Shown here one piece after another: positions 47,932-56,959 of a stretch of DNA of 64,000 bases. A program made the position numbers and the translations under genes. The DNA is from Actinomycetota bacterium (GTDB taxonomy: Bacteria; Actinomycetota; Acidimicrobiia; Acidimicrobiales; Microtrichaceae). The notes under the pieces were generated by a model. The model made no database searches. It saw only the letters and a program-made list of their open reading frames with translations, and was not told the origin of the DNA. The stretch lies in NCBI GenBank assembly GCA_016703525.1, contig JADJBW010000002.1:269131-333130 (forward strand), read 5' to 3'. Numbering within the stretch: position 1 is the stretch's first letter; the number at the start of each line of letters is the position of its first letter.

Positions 47932-50564
47932 CAGGCGTCGACCGGTTCGGCAGGCGTGGCGGTTGGGGTGCGGGTGGGCGGCAAGCCCATGGGGAGCGTG
48001 GTGCGCCACTCGCCGTCGATCTGGTGGTAGGCGGCGGCGACCGCGCCGGACGTGGGCACCAGCCCGATCTCGCCCACGCCCTTCACGCCGTAGGGGGCCC
48101 GTGGTTGGGGCACCTCGACCAGGTGCACCTCGATCGGGGGGATGTCTTTCGGCCGGAGGATGCCGAGCGACTTGAGCGTCGTCTTCGTGGGGAACCCGCG
48201 CTCGTCGCTCGGGAACTCCTCGGTCATCGCGTAGCCGAGGCCCATGTGGACCGCGCCCTCGACCTGCCCCTCACACAGCAACGGGTTGATCGCCTTGCCC
48301 ACATCGTGGATCGCGACGACCCGCTCGATGCGGCCGGTGTCGGGCTCGATCACAACGACCTGGCACGCGTACCCGAACGCCGCATGGATGATGGGGTTCT
48401 CGACGCCGGGGTCGCCGAGCTTCTGGGTCCAGTCGACGATGTGCTCGCCATGATGGTCGACCCCGACGCGACACCCGTCCGCGATCGCCGCGGCGCACGC
48501 CTTCTGCACGGCGCCCGCGGTCATGAGCGTGCCGCGGGAACCGGTCGTTTGGCCGAACCCCAGCTCGCGGGTGGTGTCGACGATCACGTCGATGCGCGTC
48601 GGGTCGACGCCGAGCTCGGTCGCCGCAACCTGCAACGCGACGGTGTGGACGCCCTGGCCCATCTCGGTGAATCCGTGGCGCACCTCGATGCGGCCGTCGT
48701 CGCGAAAGCGCACGACCGCGCCGGACACCTCGCGGAATCCGTTGCCGAGGCCCGAGTTCTTCAGTCCGAGCCCGATGCCGACGGCCATGCCTCGTGCACG
48801 CGCCCCGTCGACCACGGGCCGGGCGGCATCGAGGCACGCCTCGGCCCCGGCGCAGCCGTCGTCCATCAGCTGCCCCGGTCCCCACACGTCGCCCGGGTGG
48901 ATCACGTTGCGCTTGCGGATCTCCCACCCGGAGATGCCGACGGCCTCGGCCAGACGGTCGAGCGCCCCTTCCATCGCGAACTGGGCCTGGTTGGCTCCGA
49001 ACCCGCGGAAGGCGCCGCACACCGGGTTGTTGGTGCGCACCGCGATCGCTTCCACGTCGATCGCCGGCACCCGGTATGGCCCCGACGCGTGCCCGGCAGC
49101 GCGCTCGAGCACCTTCATGCCGACCGACGCGTACGCGCCCGAGTCGCCGATCATCCGTGCCCGGAGCGCGGTCAGGTGGCCCTCCGCGTCGCACCCGACC
49201 TCGTAGGCCATCTCGATGGGGTGACGCTTCGCGTGCATCAGGAAGCTCTGCTCGCGGGTGAGCGTGCACGCGACGGGACGGCCGAGCAGCCACGCGGCGA
49301 GCGCGGCGTGCGCCTGGTTCGACATGTCTTCCTTGCCGCCGAAGGCGCCGCCGTTCGAGACGAGCTCGACGGTCACCAGCGACGCGTCGATGCCGAGGAT
49401 CGCCGCGAGCTGGTCGCGGTCATCCCAGACGCCCTGTCCGCCCGAGTACACATGGAGCGATGCGACGCCGCCGTCCTCGGCGAGGGTGGGCACGGCGAGG
49501 GTGGCTTCGGGCTCGAGAAAGGCGTGCTCGACGCGCTGGGTGCGGAAGGTCTCGCGCACGACGTGCGCCGACGCGGCGAGTTGTTCGTCCACGTCGGCCC
49601 CGCCCGCGGTCGTCCGGGCATAGGTCGACACGGACAACACGTTCGAGTCGGTCCCGGCAACCGCGATCGGCGCGCCATCCGCGAGGGCGGCGTGCGGGTC
49701 GGTGACGGGGCCGAGCACGTCGTAGTCGATTTCGATCAGCAGCGACGCGGCCCTCGCCTGGCGTTTCGTGTCGGCAACGACCACGGCGAGCACGTCGCCG
49801 GCGTAGGAGGTCTGGTCGCCCACGCCGATCATCGGTGGCCAGTCCTGATGGATGATCCCGGTGCGGCGCGCCCCCGGAATATCCGCCGCTGTGAACACGG
49901 CGTGGACGCCCGGCGCAGCGAGTGCCGCGCTCACGTCGATGCCGCGAATGTCGGCGCGGGCGTGATCGGTCAGGCGCAACGCAGCGCGCAGCATGCCCGG
50001 CACACGCAGGTCGTCGATGTAGCCCCGCGTCCCCAACGCGAGCTCGGCGGCCTCGTACTTGACGCCCCCTCGCCCGACCCCGTCGCCGAGGTCGGCCGAC
50101 GACGGCACGTCACCCGCGGCGACGGCGCAGACCGCGTCGAGCACCTTGACGTATCCGGTGCAGCGGCACAGGTGCGCGCCGAGGTGCCGCTGGAGGTCGT
50201 CGCGAGTGAGGTCGGCGCCTTTGCGGTCGACCAGCGACTTGGCCCGCACGACGATTCCGGGGATGCAGTAGCCACATTGGAGCCCGCCGTTGGCGGCGAA
50301 AGCGCGGGCCCACAGGTCGCGCTCGTCGTCGGGGAAGCCCTCGAGCGTCGTGACGTCGCGACCCTCGACCTTCGCGACCGCGAGCGTGCAACTCACCTGG
50401 GCCTTGCCGTCGACAAGCACCGTGCAGCAACCGCATTGGCCCTGCGGAGCACATCCGTTCTTGGGGGCCAACACGTCGAGTTCCTCGCGCAGCGCCGAGA
50501 GCAGGTGCGGGTGGTTCTCGGCGACCGACACCTCGGTGCCGTTCAGCCGGAAGGAGATGCTCAC
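47931..50564 (-). CDS. Xanthine-dehydrogenase-like fusion: 2Fe-2S plus molybdopterin subunits (XdhD-like)
   Basis: An 877-residue molybdenum hydroxylase. The N-terminal plant-type 2Fe-2S site uses C38, C44, C47 and C59 (NGCAPQGQCGCCTVLVDG); the second 2Fe-2S domain uses C97, C100, C133 and C135 (LQCGYCIPG, CRCTGY). The rest is the molybdopterin subunit: GAFGGKEDMSNQAHAALAAW, CGAFRGFGANQAQFAMEG, EMGQGVHTVALQ, GQTTGSRGTLMTAGAV, and GVKGVGEIGLVPTSGAVAAA with the catalytic Glu. E. coli XdhD, an orphan from its purine cluster, has this architecture. No FAD subunit is present nearby, so electron transfer goes elsewhere. GTG 50564 overlaps the stop of the carbamoylase gene (GTGA). Likely hydroxylates hypoxanthine, xanthine or a related ring. 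Confidence 0.9.
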   Translation of the reverse strand: MSISFRLNGTEVSVAENHPHLLSALREELDVLAPKNGCAPQGQCGCCTVLVDGKAQVSCTLAVAKVEGRDVTTLEGFPDDERDLWARAFAANGGLQCGYCIPGIVVRAKSLVDRKGADLTRDDLQRHLGAHLCRCTGYVKVLDAVCAVAAGDVPSSADLGDGVGRGGVKYEAAELALGTRGYIDDLRVPGMLRAALRLTDHARADIRGIDVSAALAAPGVHAVFTAADIPGARRTGIIHQDWPPMIGVGDQTSYAGDVLAVVVADTKRQARAASLLIEIDYDVLGPVTDPHAALADGAPIAVAGTDSNVLSVSTYARTTAGGADVDEQLAASAHVVRETFRTQRVEHAFLEPEATLAVPTLAEDGGVASLHVYSGGQGVWDDRDQLAAILGIDASLVTVELVSNGGAFGGKEDMSNQAHAALAAWLLGRPVACTLTREQSFLMHAKRHPIEMAYEVGCDAEGHLTALRARMIGDSGAYASVGMKVLERAAGHASGPYRVPAIDVEAIAVRTNNPVCGAFRGFGANQAQFAMEGALDRLAEAVGISGWEIRKRNVIHPGDVWGPGQLMDDGCAGAEACLDAARPVVDGARARGMAVGIGLGLKNSGLGNGFREVSGAVVRFRDDGRIEVRHGFTEMGQGVHTVALQVAATELGVDPTRIDVIVDTTRELGFGQTTGSRGTLMTAGAVQKACAAAIADGCRVGVDHHGEHIVDWTQKLGDPGVENPIIHAAFGYACQVVVIEPDTGRIERVVAIHDVGKAINPLLCEGQVEGAVHMGLGYAMTEEFPSDERGFPTKTTLKSLGILRPKDIPPIEVHLVEVPQPRAPYGVKGVGEIGLVPTSGAVAAAYHQIDGEWRTTLPMGLPPTRTPTATPAEPVDA

Positions 50565-51541
50565 TGCTGCCCCCTCGGGTCGCTGGGCGGCTCGGTGAGC
50601 CGCGGCGGTTCGATCACACCGCGCTGAGCGGTGATGCGTGTGTAGTGCTCCGGCAGGCGGTACCGGTCGAAGTCGAACAGGGTCTGCTTGTACCGGGCGC
50701 ACCAGTCGAGGTCGCACGTGGCGGTGATCAGCTCGTCGCGGGTGGTCAGCGTCTGGGCGACCACCTCGCCCGACGGGGCGATGATCGACGACTGACCCAG
50801 CAGCTCGACCCCTTCCTCGGGCCCGGCCTTCGCCACGCCGACGACCCACGTGCCGTTCTGGTAGGCGCCGGACGACATCACCAACCGGTTGTGAAAGCCG
50901 GCGAGCGCGTCCTGGCTCGGATCGGGTACGTAGTGGATCGGCGTCGTGTAGCCGATGAGCACCACTTCGACGCCCTGCAGCCCCATCACCCGGTAGGTCT
51001 CGGGCCAGCGCCGGTCGTTGCAGATCGCCATGCCGACGAGCCCACCGAACGCGTGCCACACGCCGAAGCCGTCGGGGCCGGGTTCGAAGTAGTGGCGCTC
51101 GGCGTGTTGGAACGGACGGTCGGGTTCGTGGTCGGCATGGCCCGGGATGTGCATCTTGCGGTAGGTCGCGACGACCGACCCGTCGCGTTCCACCAGGATC
51201 TGCGAGTTGTAGCGATGCGTCGTGGCGCCTGTGGAGTCGAGCGTTCGCTCGGCGAATCCGAGCGCGAACCCGATTCCCAGGCGTCGCGCCTCGTCGAACA
51301 GCGGCTGTGTCGCCGCGTTCGGCATCTCGGTCTCGTAGAAGTGGTCGGTCTCGGTCAGGTCGTCGACGTACCAACGGGGGAAGAAGGTGGTGAGCGCGAG
51401 TTCGGGGAACACGACCAGTTCGACACCGCGACGTTCGCCTTGATGCAGGAGTGCGAGCAGCCGTTCGACGACGGCCCCGCGCTCGTCGGAGCGGTTGACG
51501 GGGCCGAGCTGCGCCGCTCCGATCGTGAGCTGTCGAGTCAC
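50561..51541 (-). CDS. N-carbamoyl-D-amino-acid hydrolase-like nitrilase
   Basis: A 326-residue nitrilase-superfamily amidase. The Glu-Lys-Cys triad is ELVVFPELAL, ATYRKMHIPG and GMAICNDRRWPETYRVMG, the last being the D-carbamoylase (DCase) signature. These cleave N-carbamoyl groups to CO2, ammonia and the free amino acid, the step after hydantoinase. GTG 51541 has TACGCT seven bases upstream, a clear leaderless-type start, and is co-directional with and 36 bases downstream of an AllC-type gene. It is coupled (GTGA) to the molybdopterin hydroxylase gene. Confidence 0.9.
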   Translation of the reverse strand: MTRQLTIGAAQLGPVNRSDERGAVVERLLALLHQGERRGVELVVFPELALTTFFPRWYVDDLTETDHFYETEMPNAATQPLFDEARRLGIGFALGFAERTLDSTGATTHRYNSQILVERDGSVVATYRKMHIPGHADHEPDRPFQHAERHYFEPGPDGFGVWHAFGGLVGMAICNDRRWPETYRVMGLQGVEVVLIGYTTPIHYVPDPSQDALAGFHNRLVMSSGAYQNGTWVVGVAKAGPEEGVELLGQSSIIAPSGEVVAQTLTTRDELITATCDLDWCARYKQTLFDFDRYRLPEHYTRITAQRGVIEPPRLTEPPSDPRGQQ

Positions 51542-51554
51542 GCGGGCCAGCGTA
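51542..51554 (-). promoter_or_regulatory. Leaderless-type promoter of the D-carbamoylase-like gene
   Basis: On the minus strand TACGCT (51554-51549) lies seven bases before GTG 51541, an internal promoter of the operon. Confidence 0.55.
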
Positions 51555-51577
51555 GGCCCACGCGACCGCGACCGGCC

Positions 51578-52810
51578 TCAGGTCCGGGCAAGCCGGATCA
51601 TCACCTCCGCGAGCACCTCGGCGCCCGCCGTCAGATCGGCCGGCGCGGTGTGCTCGGCTGGGTTGTGCGAGATGCCGTCGACCGATGGGACGAAGACCAT
51701 GGCGGTCGGGCAGACCCGGGCGAGCATCTGCGCGTCGTGGCCCGCTCCCGACGGCATGCGCCGCACGGTGAGGCCGCGTTCACGTGCGACCGTCTCCACG
51801 AGGCACACGACCGTCTCGTCGAACGCGACGGGCTCGAAGCGGGCGAGCGGACGCGAGGTGACCGTCGCGCCCTCGGCTGCGGCGAGGTACTCGATCGCTT
51901 CGGCGACGCGCGCTTCGGCGGAACGGAGCAATGCATCGTCGGTGTTGCGCAGGTCGACCGTGAAGGTCGCCGATCGCGCGACCACGTTCACCAGGTTCGG
52001 ATCGAGGTCGATTCGGCCGATGGTTCCGACCTGCGGATCGCCCATCTCGGCGACGATGCGTCGAACGGCCACCGCCGTCTCGGCCGCGACCAGCAGCGGG
52101 TCGCGCCGCAAGCGCATCGGCGTGGTGCCGGCGTGGTTCGACTGTCCGGTCACGGTGAACTCGCGCCAGGAGATGCCCTGCACCCCGGTGACCGCACCGA
52201 TCGCCGTGCCCTCCGCCGCGAGGATCGGACCCTGCTCGATGTGGAGCTCGACGAACGCGTGGGGAGCGGCGGCCGGCAGTGGTGCGCCGCCGAGGTATCC
52301 GATGCGCGCGAGTTCGTTTCGGATTCGCGCGCCGTCGATCCCGACGATGTCGTGCGCGGCCTCCACCGCGATCCCGCCGACGAAGGCCAGTGAGCCGAGC
52401 ATGTCGGGGGCGAACCTCGACCCCTCCTCGTTCGTGAAGAACGCGACGGCCAACGGCCGGGGGAGCGGAACCCCGGCGGTCTGCACGGCCTCGATCACCT
52501 CGAGGCCGGCCAGCACGCCGTAGTTGCCGTCGTATCGGCCACCGGTCGCGACGGTATCGATGTGCGAACCGCACATCACGGGTGCGACGCCGTCGTCGAA
52601 GCCGGGCTGTGTGCCCACCACGTTGCCGATCGCGTCGATCGTCACGATCAGGCCCAGGTCGCGCATCCACCGTGCGACCAGGTCGCGTCCGCGACGGTCG
52701 TCGTCGGTGAGCGCAAGACGTGAGCAGCCGCCGTCGCCCGTGTCGCCGACCGCGGCGAGCTCGGCGAGGCGGCGCAAGAGACGATCGGCGGACAATCGGG
52801 CCTCGGACAT
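51578..52810 (-). CDS. Zn-dependent N-carbamoyl-amino-acid hydrolase / allantoate amidohydrolase family
   Basis: A 410-residue M20-family amidohydrolase of the AllC/HyuC type. Metal ligands are seen in MCGSHIDTVATGGRYDGNYGVLAGLEV (His and Asp), FFTNEEGSRFAP (Glu), VELHIEQGPIL (His) and GISHNPAEHT (His). These dimeric enzymes hydrolyse N-carbamoyl-L-amino acids or allantoate. ATG 52810 has TAGCCT six bases upstream. It heads the operon carbamoylase-molybdopterin hydroxylase-SsnA-LLM and is divergent, by 46 bases, from the deaminase-importer unit. Confidence 0.9.
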   Translation of the reverse strand: MSEARLSADRLLRRLAELAAVGDTGDGGCSRLALTDDDRRGRDLVARWMRDLGLIVTIDAIGNVVGTQPGFDDGVAPVMCGSHIDTVATGGRYDGNYGVLAGLEVIEAVQTAGVPLPRPLAVAFFTNEEGSRFAPDMLGSLAFVGGIAVEAAHDIVGIDGARIRNELARIGYLGGAPLPAAAPHAFVELHIEQGPILAAEGTAIGAVTGVQGISWREFTVTGQSNHAGTTPMRLRRDPLLVAAETAVAVRRIVAEMGDPQVGTIGRIDLDPNLVNVVARSATFTVDLRNTDDALLRSAEARVAEAIEYLAAAEGATVTSRPLARFEPVAFDETVVCLVETVARERGLTVRRMPSGAGHDAQMLARVCPTAMVFVPSVDGISHNPAEHTAPADLTAGAEVLAEVMIRLART

Positions 52811-52822
52811 CGTTTCAGGCTA
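52811..52822 (-). promoter_or_regulatory. Leaderless-type promoter of the AllC-like gene
   Basis: On the minus strand TAGCCT (52822-52817) lies six bases before ATG 52810, at the head of the minus-strand catabolic operon. Confidence 0.5.
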
Positions 52823-52842
52823 CGGCCGGGCGCGGTCGCCGC

Positions 52843-52856
52843 TACGTTGCCCTGCC
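52843..52856 (+). promoter_or_regulatory. Leaderless-type promoter of the deaminase-importer operon
   Basis: TACGTT at 52843-52848 lies eight bases before ATG 52857. With the opposing box at 52817-52822 the two divergent -10 elements are 20 bases apart, so one regulator could control both operons. Confidence 0.55.
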
Positions 52857-54158
52857 ATGACCGCAACGCTGTTCCGAGGGTCCCGCTGGCCCGGCGACGT
52901 GAGGATCGACGGGTCGACGATCGCGGCGGTCGGTCCCGCCGGAACGATCGAACCCCAGCGCGGCGATGTGATCGTCGACTGCACCGATCAGGTGATCACG
53001 GCAGGGTTCGTGAACACCCACCATCACCTGTACCAGTGGATGACACGCGGGTGGGCGACCGGCTGCGACCTGTTCACCTGGCTCACCACCCTGTATCCGA
53101 TCTGGGGTCGCCTGAGCGTCGAGGACGTGCACGCCGCCGCGCTCGTCGGGTTGTCCGAGTTGGCGCTCAGCGGCTGCACCACGGCGTCGGACCATCACTA
53201 CCTCGTACCGCACGGCGACGACGCGGTGTTCGACGCGGTGGTCGAGGCCGCGCGTGCGGTCGGCATCCGGCTGTACCTCAGCCGCGGGTCGATGGACCTA
53301 TCGGAGAAGGACGGCGGGCTGCCGCCCGACCACGTGGTCGAGGACCGCGACGCGATTCTCGCCAGCACCGAGGCCGTGATCGCCCGCCATCACGACGGAG
53401 ACCTCGTCAACGTGGTGGTCGCGCCGTGCAGTCCGTTCTCGGTGTCGGAGGGGCTGATGCGCGACGCCGCCGACCTGGCGCGGCGCCACGGGTTGCGGAT
53501 GCACACCCACCTTGCAGAGACCCAGGAGGAGAACGAACACTGCCTGGAACGGTTCGGTCGGCGGCCGCTCGAAGTGATCGAAGACTGGGGATGGAGCGGG
53601 CGCGACGTGTGGGTGGCGCACGGCATCTGGTTCGATGACGACGAGATCGCGCGGCTCGGCGCGGCAGGAACCGGCGTGGCGCACTGCCCATCGTCCAACG
53701 CCCGCCTCGCTGCAGGCATGTGTCGGGTGAGCGACCTGCGCGCCGCCGGGGTTCCGGTCGGCCTGGGGGTGGACGGGGTCGCATCGAACGAGATCGGCGC
53801 CCTGTTCCCCGAGGTGCGCCAGGCGCTGTTCACCGCCCGGTTGCGCACGCTCGATGCGACGAGCTTCGACCATCTCGACGCGTTGTCGCTCGCGACGCAG
53901 GGCGGTGCCGACTGCTTGGGCCGCGCCGATCTCGGCCGGCTCAGGCCGGGTGCAGCGGCCGACCTCGCGTTCTGGCCGGTCGAGGATCTGGCCGACATCG
54001 CCGATGCGCTGGTCGGGCTGGTGTTCGGCCCCGACCGCCGAGTCGACCGGCTCGTCGTGCGCGGGCGCACCGTGGTGGAGGGCGCCGCGTTGCGTGGGGT
54101 CGATCTCGCCGGCGCCCGCCGAGACCTCGCGAGGCGCACGAAGCGCTTGCACGACTGA
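52857..54158 (+). CDS. 8-Oxoguanine deaminase-like amidohydrolase
   Basis: A 433-residue Zn amidohydrolase with the signature NTHHHLYQWMTRGWA, SDHHYLVPHGDD, RMHTHLAETQEENEHC, VAHGIWFDDDE and GLGVDGVASNEIG. This combination matches 8-oxoguanine deaminase and hydroxyatrazine ethylaminohydrolase-like enzymes, which deaminate 8-oxoguanine (to urate), isocytosine or guanine. It has a full N-terminal beta-sandwich (ATLFRGSRWPGDVRIDGSTI), unlike the SsnA-like neighbour. It starts behind a TACGTT box and is followed by the BMP/ABC importer genes on the same strand, fitting uptake and deamination of purines. Confidence 0.88.
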   Translation: MTATLFRGSRWPGDVRIDGSTIAAVGPAGTIEPQRGDVIVDCTDQVITAGFVNTHHHLYQWMTRGWATGCDLFTWLTTLYPIWGRLSVEDVHAAALVGLSELALSGCTTASDHHYLVPHGDDAVFDAVVEAARAVGIRLYLSRGSMDLSEKDGGLPPDHVVEDRDAILASTEAVIARHHDGDLVNVVVAPCSPFSVSEGLMRDAADLARRHGLRMHTHLAETQEENEHCLERFGRRPLEVIEDWGWSGRDVWVAHGIWFDDDEIARLGAAGTGVAHCPSSNARLAAGMCRVSDLRAAGVPVGLGVDGVASNEIGALFPEVRQALFTARLRTLDATSFDHLDALSLATQGGADCLGRADLGRLRPGAAADLAFWPVEDLADIADALVGLVFGPDRRVDRLVVRGRTVVEGAALRGVDLAGARRDLARRTKRLHD

Positions 54159-54275
54159 GCCGTCGGAGCGCGCGAAATCGTCGCTTTACAGGCTGTCCAC
54201 CTCACGGCAAGACTGCCGACCGACCACCGAACCTCTGGCGCGATTGGTCGCCGAGAGGCGAATCGAAGGGGAACC
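54159..54275 (+). promoter_or_regulatory. Leader region of the BMP/ABC importer genes
   Basis: The 117 bases between deaminase and BMP genes hold a CGGCA-N4-TGCCG hairpin, a TTTACAGG element that could be a secondary promoter, and GAAGGGGA before ATG 54276 as a conventional ribosome site. This may be an internal transcription start or a processing site. Confidence 0.45.
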
Positions 54276-55400
54276 ATGAAACGAAGCGCATTCGTCTCGT
54301 CGTTGCTCGCTGGAGCCTTGTTGCTCAGCGCGTGCGGCAAGTCCGAGTCGGGTTCATCGAGCTCCGGTGAGAGCGACGCCAAGAGCGACGGCGGCGCCGT
54401 GAAGGCGGCGTGGATCTACGTCGGCCCCACGAACGACGGTGGCTGGACCACGGCACACGACAACGGCCGCAAGGCGGTCGAGAAGGCCCTCGGCGACAAG
54501 GTCGAAACCACCTTCAAGGAGAACGTGCCGGAAGGTCCAGAGGTCGCCCAGGTGATCGAAGACCTCGTCAAGGACGGCAACAAGATCATCTTCGCCACGT
54601 CGTTCGGCTTTGGTGACGCCATGATGGCGGCCGCCAAGAAGTACCCCGACGTCAAGTTCGAGCACGCCACGGGCATCCCGAACGACATCGAGAACTTCTC
54701 GACCTACTTCGGCGCCGGCGAGCAGTCGCTGTACCTGAGCGGCATGGCCGCCGGGGCCGAGACCAAGAAGGGCGTCATCGGGTTCGTCGCACCGTTCCCG
54801 ATCCCCGAGGTCGTTCGCCACATCAACGCGTACGCCCTCGGCGTGCAGTCGGTGAACCCGAGCGCCGTGGTCCGCGTCGTGTGGATCAACAATTGGTTCG
54901 ATCCGCCGAAGGAGCGCCAGGCCGCAGAGTCGCTGGTCGCCGGGGGCGCCGACGTGATCGCCTCCGGCGGTGACAGCCCGGCCCCGGGCGAGGCCGCCAA
55001 GACCCTCGGCGTCGGCTGGACCGGATACGACTCCGACCAGAGCACGAACTTCCCCGACGTGTGGCTGACCGCTGCGGTGTACGACTGGGGTCCGTACTAC
55101 ACCGAACATGTCCAGTCGGTCATCGACGGCGACTGGAAGAAGCAGGACTACTACGGCAGCATCGCCGACGGCTTCACCGACATCGCCCCGTTCGGCACGC
55201 GCGTCACCGACGACACGAAGGCCAAGATCGAGGCGAAGAAGGACGAGATCAAGAGCGGCGACTTCGACATCTTCGCCGGCCCGATCGTCGACCAGGCCGG
55301 AGCCGAGAAGGTCGCCGCCGGAGCATCGCTGCCCTTCGGCGACCAGATGTCGATCGACTGGTTCGTGAAGGGCGTCGAGGGCGACATCCCCAAGAGCTGA
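54276..55400 (+). CDS. BMP-family ABC transporter substrate-binding lipoprotein
   Basis: A 374-residue PnrA/BMP-type binding lipoprotein. The signal peptide ends in a canonical lipobox (SSLLAGALLLSAC), a Ser/Gly/Asp linker follows, and then the BMP fold with WIYVGPTNDGGWTTAHDNGR, IFATSFGFGDAMMAAAKKYP, GFVAPFPIPEVVRHINAYALG and GGDSPAPGEAAKTLG. Family members bind purine nucleosides or nucleobases, consistent with the deaminase upstream. GAAGGGGA precedes the ATG. It overlaps the ATPase gene by one base. Confidence 0.93.
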   Translation: MKRSAFVSSLLAGALLLSACGKSESGSSSSGESDAKSDGGAVKAAWIYVGPTNDGGWTTAHDNGRKAVEKALGDKVETTFKENVPEGPEVAQVIEDLVKDGNKIIFATSFGFGDAMMAAAKKYPDVKFEHATGIPNDIENFSTYFGAGEQSLYLSGMAAGAETKKGVIGFVAPFPIPEVVRHINAYALGVQSVNPSAVVRVVWINNWFDPPKERQAAESLVAGGADVIASGGDSPAPGEAAKTLGVGWTGYDSDQSTNFPDVWLTAAVYDWGPYYTEHVQSVIDGDWKKQDYYGSIADGFTDIAPFGTRVTDDTKAKIEAKKDEIKSGDFDIFAGPIVDQAGAEKVAAGASLPFGDQMSIDWFVKGVEGDIPKS

Positions 55401-56959
55401 TGACGACCTCGCTCGACATGGCGACCGCCGATGCCACCGTGCCGGCGGTCGCCATGTCCGGCATCACCAAACGATTCCCGGGCGTGATCGCCAATCACGA
55501 TGTCGACTTCGAGGTCGCCGTCGGGGAGGTGCACGCCCTCCTGGGTGAGAACGGCGCCGGGAAGTCCACGCTGTCGAACGTGCTCACCGGTCTGTACCAC
55601 CCCGATGGTGGCGAGATCCGACTCGCCGGCGAGGTGGTACGGATCGGCTCGCCGCGTGAGGCCCTTGCCCGCGGCATCGGGATGGTCCACCAGCATTTTC
55701 GCCTGGTGCCGACGTTCACGGTGGCCGAGAACGTGATGCTCGGCCACACCGGCCGGTTCAACCGGCGGGCAGCCGAGGATCGGGTCGCCGAAATCGGCGA
55801 GGAGCACGGGCTGCCGGTGGACCCGTCGGCGAAGATCTGGCAACTCTCGGTCGGCCAACAACAGCGCGTCGAGATCCTGAAGGCGCTCGAACGCGATGCG
55901 CGGGTGCTCATCCTCGACGAGCCGACCGCGGTGCTGACTCCCCAAGAGGCCGAAGCGCTCTTCGTGACGCTGCGGCGCATGGCGGCGGGCGGCCGCTCGG
56001 TCATCTTCATCTCGCACAAGCTCGACGAGGTGATGGCCGTCTCCGATCGTGTGACGGTGTTGCGCGACGGCACCGACGTCGGGGTGGTCGAGGTCGCGAC
56101 GACCTCGGCCCGCGATCTCGCCCGGTTGATGGTCGGGCGCGACGTGGTGTTCAACGCGGATGACGGGCAGGAACGCGCGTCGGTCGATGCCGATCGCATC
56201 GTCCTGCGCGTTCGCGACCTGTGTGCCGCCGACAATCGCGGGCGGCCCGCACTCAACGGCGTCGACCTCGACCTCGCCGCGGGCGAGATCGTCGCCGTGG
56301 TCGGCGTGTCCGGGAACGGGCAGCGTGAACTCGCGGAGGCGATCTGCGGTACCCGCCGACGCACGGGCGGCACCGTCGAGGTGGACGGACAGCCGACGTC
56401 GGGGCGAGACCCGCGCGAGATGATTGCGAAGGGCGTCTCCCACGTTCCCGAGGATCGTCTGCACACGGGCCTGTCGCCCTCGGCGTCGATCGAGGAGAAT
56501 CTCGTCCTCAAGTCGTACCGCCGCCCTCCGATCTCGGCCGGGCCGTTCGTGCGGCGCCGAGCCGTGCGGCGCAACGCCGAGACGCTGATCGAGCGCTTTG
56601 GCGTGAAAACCACCGGGCCGACCGTGTCGACCCGTTTGCTGTCGGGTGGCAACGTCCAGAAGGTGCTGCTCGCACGCGAGTTCAGCGCCGCACCGAAGGT
56701 TCTCGTGGCCGCCTCGCCGACCCGTGGCCTCGACGTGGGTGCGATCGAGACGGTGCGGGGGCTGCTGCTCGACGCGTCGCGATCGGGTACCGCGGTCCTG
56801 TTGATCACCGAGGAACTCGACGAGGCGCTCGCGCTCGCGGATCGTGTCGCCGTGATCTACGAGGGACGCATCGTCGGCGTTGTCGATCGTGCCAGCGCCG
56901 ATCTGACCGAGATCGGCCTGCTGATGGGCGGCGGACGGCCGCCCGCGGAGGAGCTGTGA
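55400..56959 (+). CDS. Nucleoside/sugar-type ABC transporter ATPase (tandem NBDs)
   Basis: A 519-residue ATPase with two nucleotide-binding domains. The first has Walker A GENGAGKST, signature-like SVGQQQRVEILKAL and Walker B VLILDEPT. The second has VSGNGQRELAEAI, LSGGNVQKVLLAREF and a degenerate Walker B (VLVAASPT), typical of the BMP/NupB-like group. ATG 55400 overlaps the binding-protein stop (TGATG), so translation is coupled. Together with the two permeases it drives uptake. Confidence 0.93.
   Translation: MTTSLDMATADATVPAVAMSGITKRFPGVIANHDVDFEVAVGEVHALLGENGAGKSTLSNVLTGLYHPDGGEIRLAGEVVRIGSPREALARGIGMVHQHFRLVPTFTVAENVMLGHTGRFNRRAAEDRVAEIGEEHGLPVDPSAKIWQLSVGQQQRVEILKALERDARVLILDEPTAVLTPQEAEALFVTLRRMAAGGRSVIFISHKLDEVMAVSDRVTVLRDGTDVGVVEVATTSARDLARLMVGRDVVFNADDGQERASVDADRIVLRVRDLCAADNRGRPALNGVDLDLAAGEIVAVVGVSGNGQRELAEAICGTRRRTGGTVEVDGQPTSGRDPREMIAKGVSHVPEDRLHTGLSPSASIEENLVLKSYRRPPISAGPFVRRRAVRRNAETLIERFGVKTTGPTVSTRLLSGGNVQKVLLAREFSAAPKVLVAASPTRGLDVGAIETVRGLLLDASRSGTAVLLITEELDEALALADRVAVIYEGRIVGVVDRASADLTEIGLLMGGGRPPAEEL

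Noticed and set aside
48024..50627. An 867-residue plus-strand open frame
   Set aside because: It is fully antisense to the molybdenum hydroxylase, whose motifs are complete; the composition is a GC shadow.
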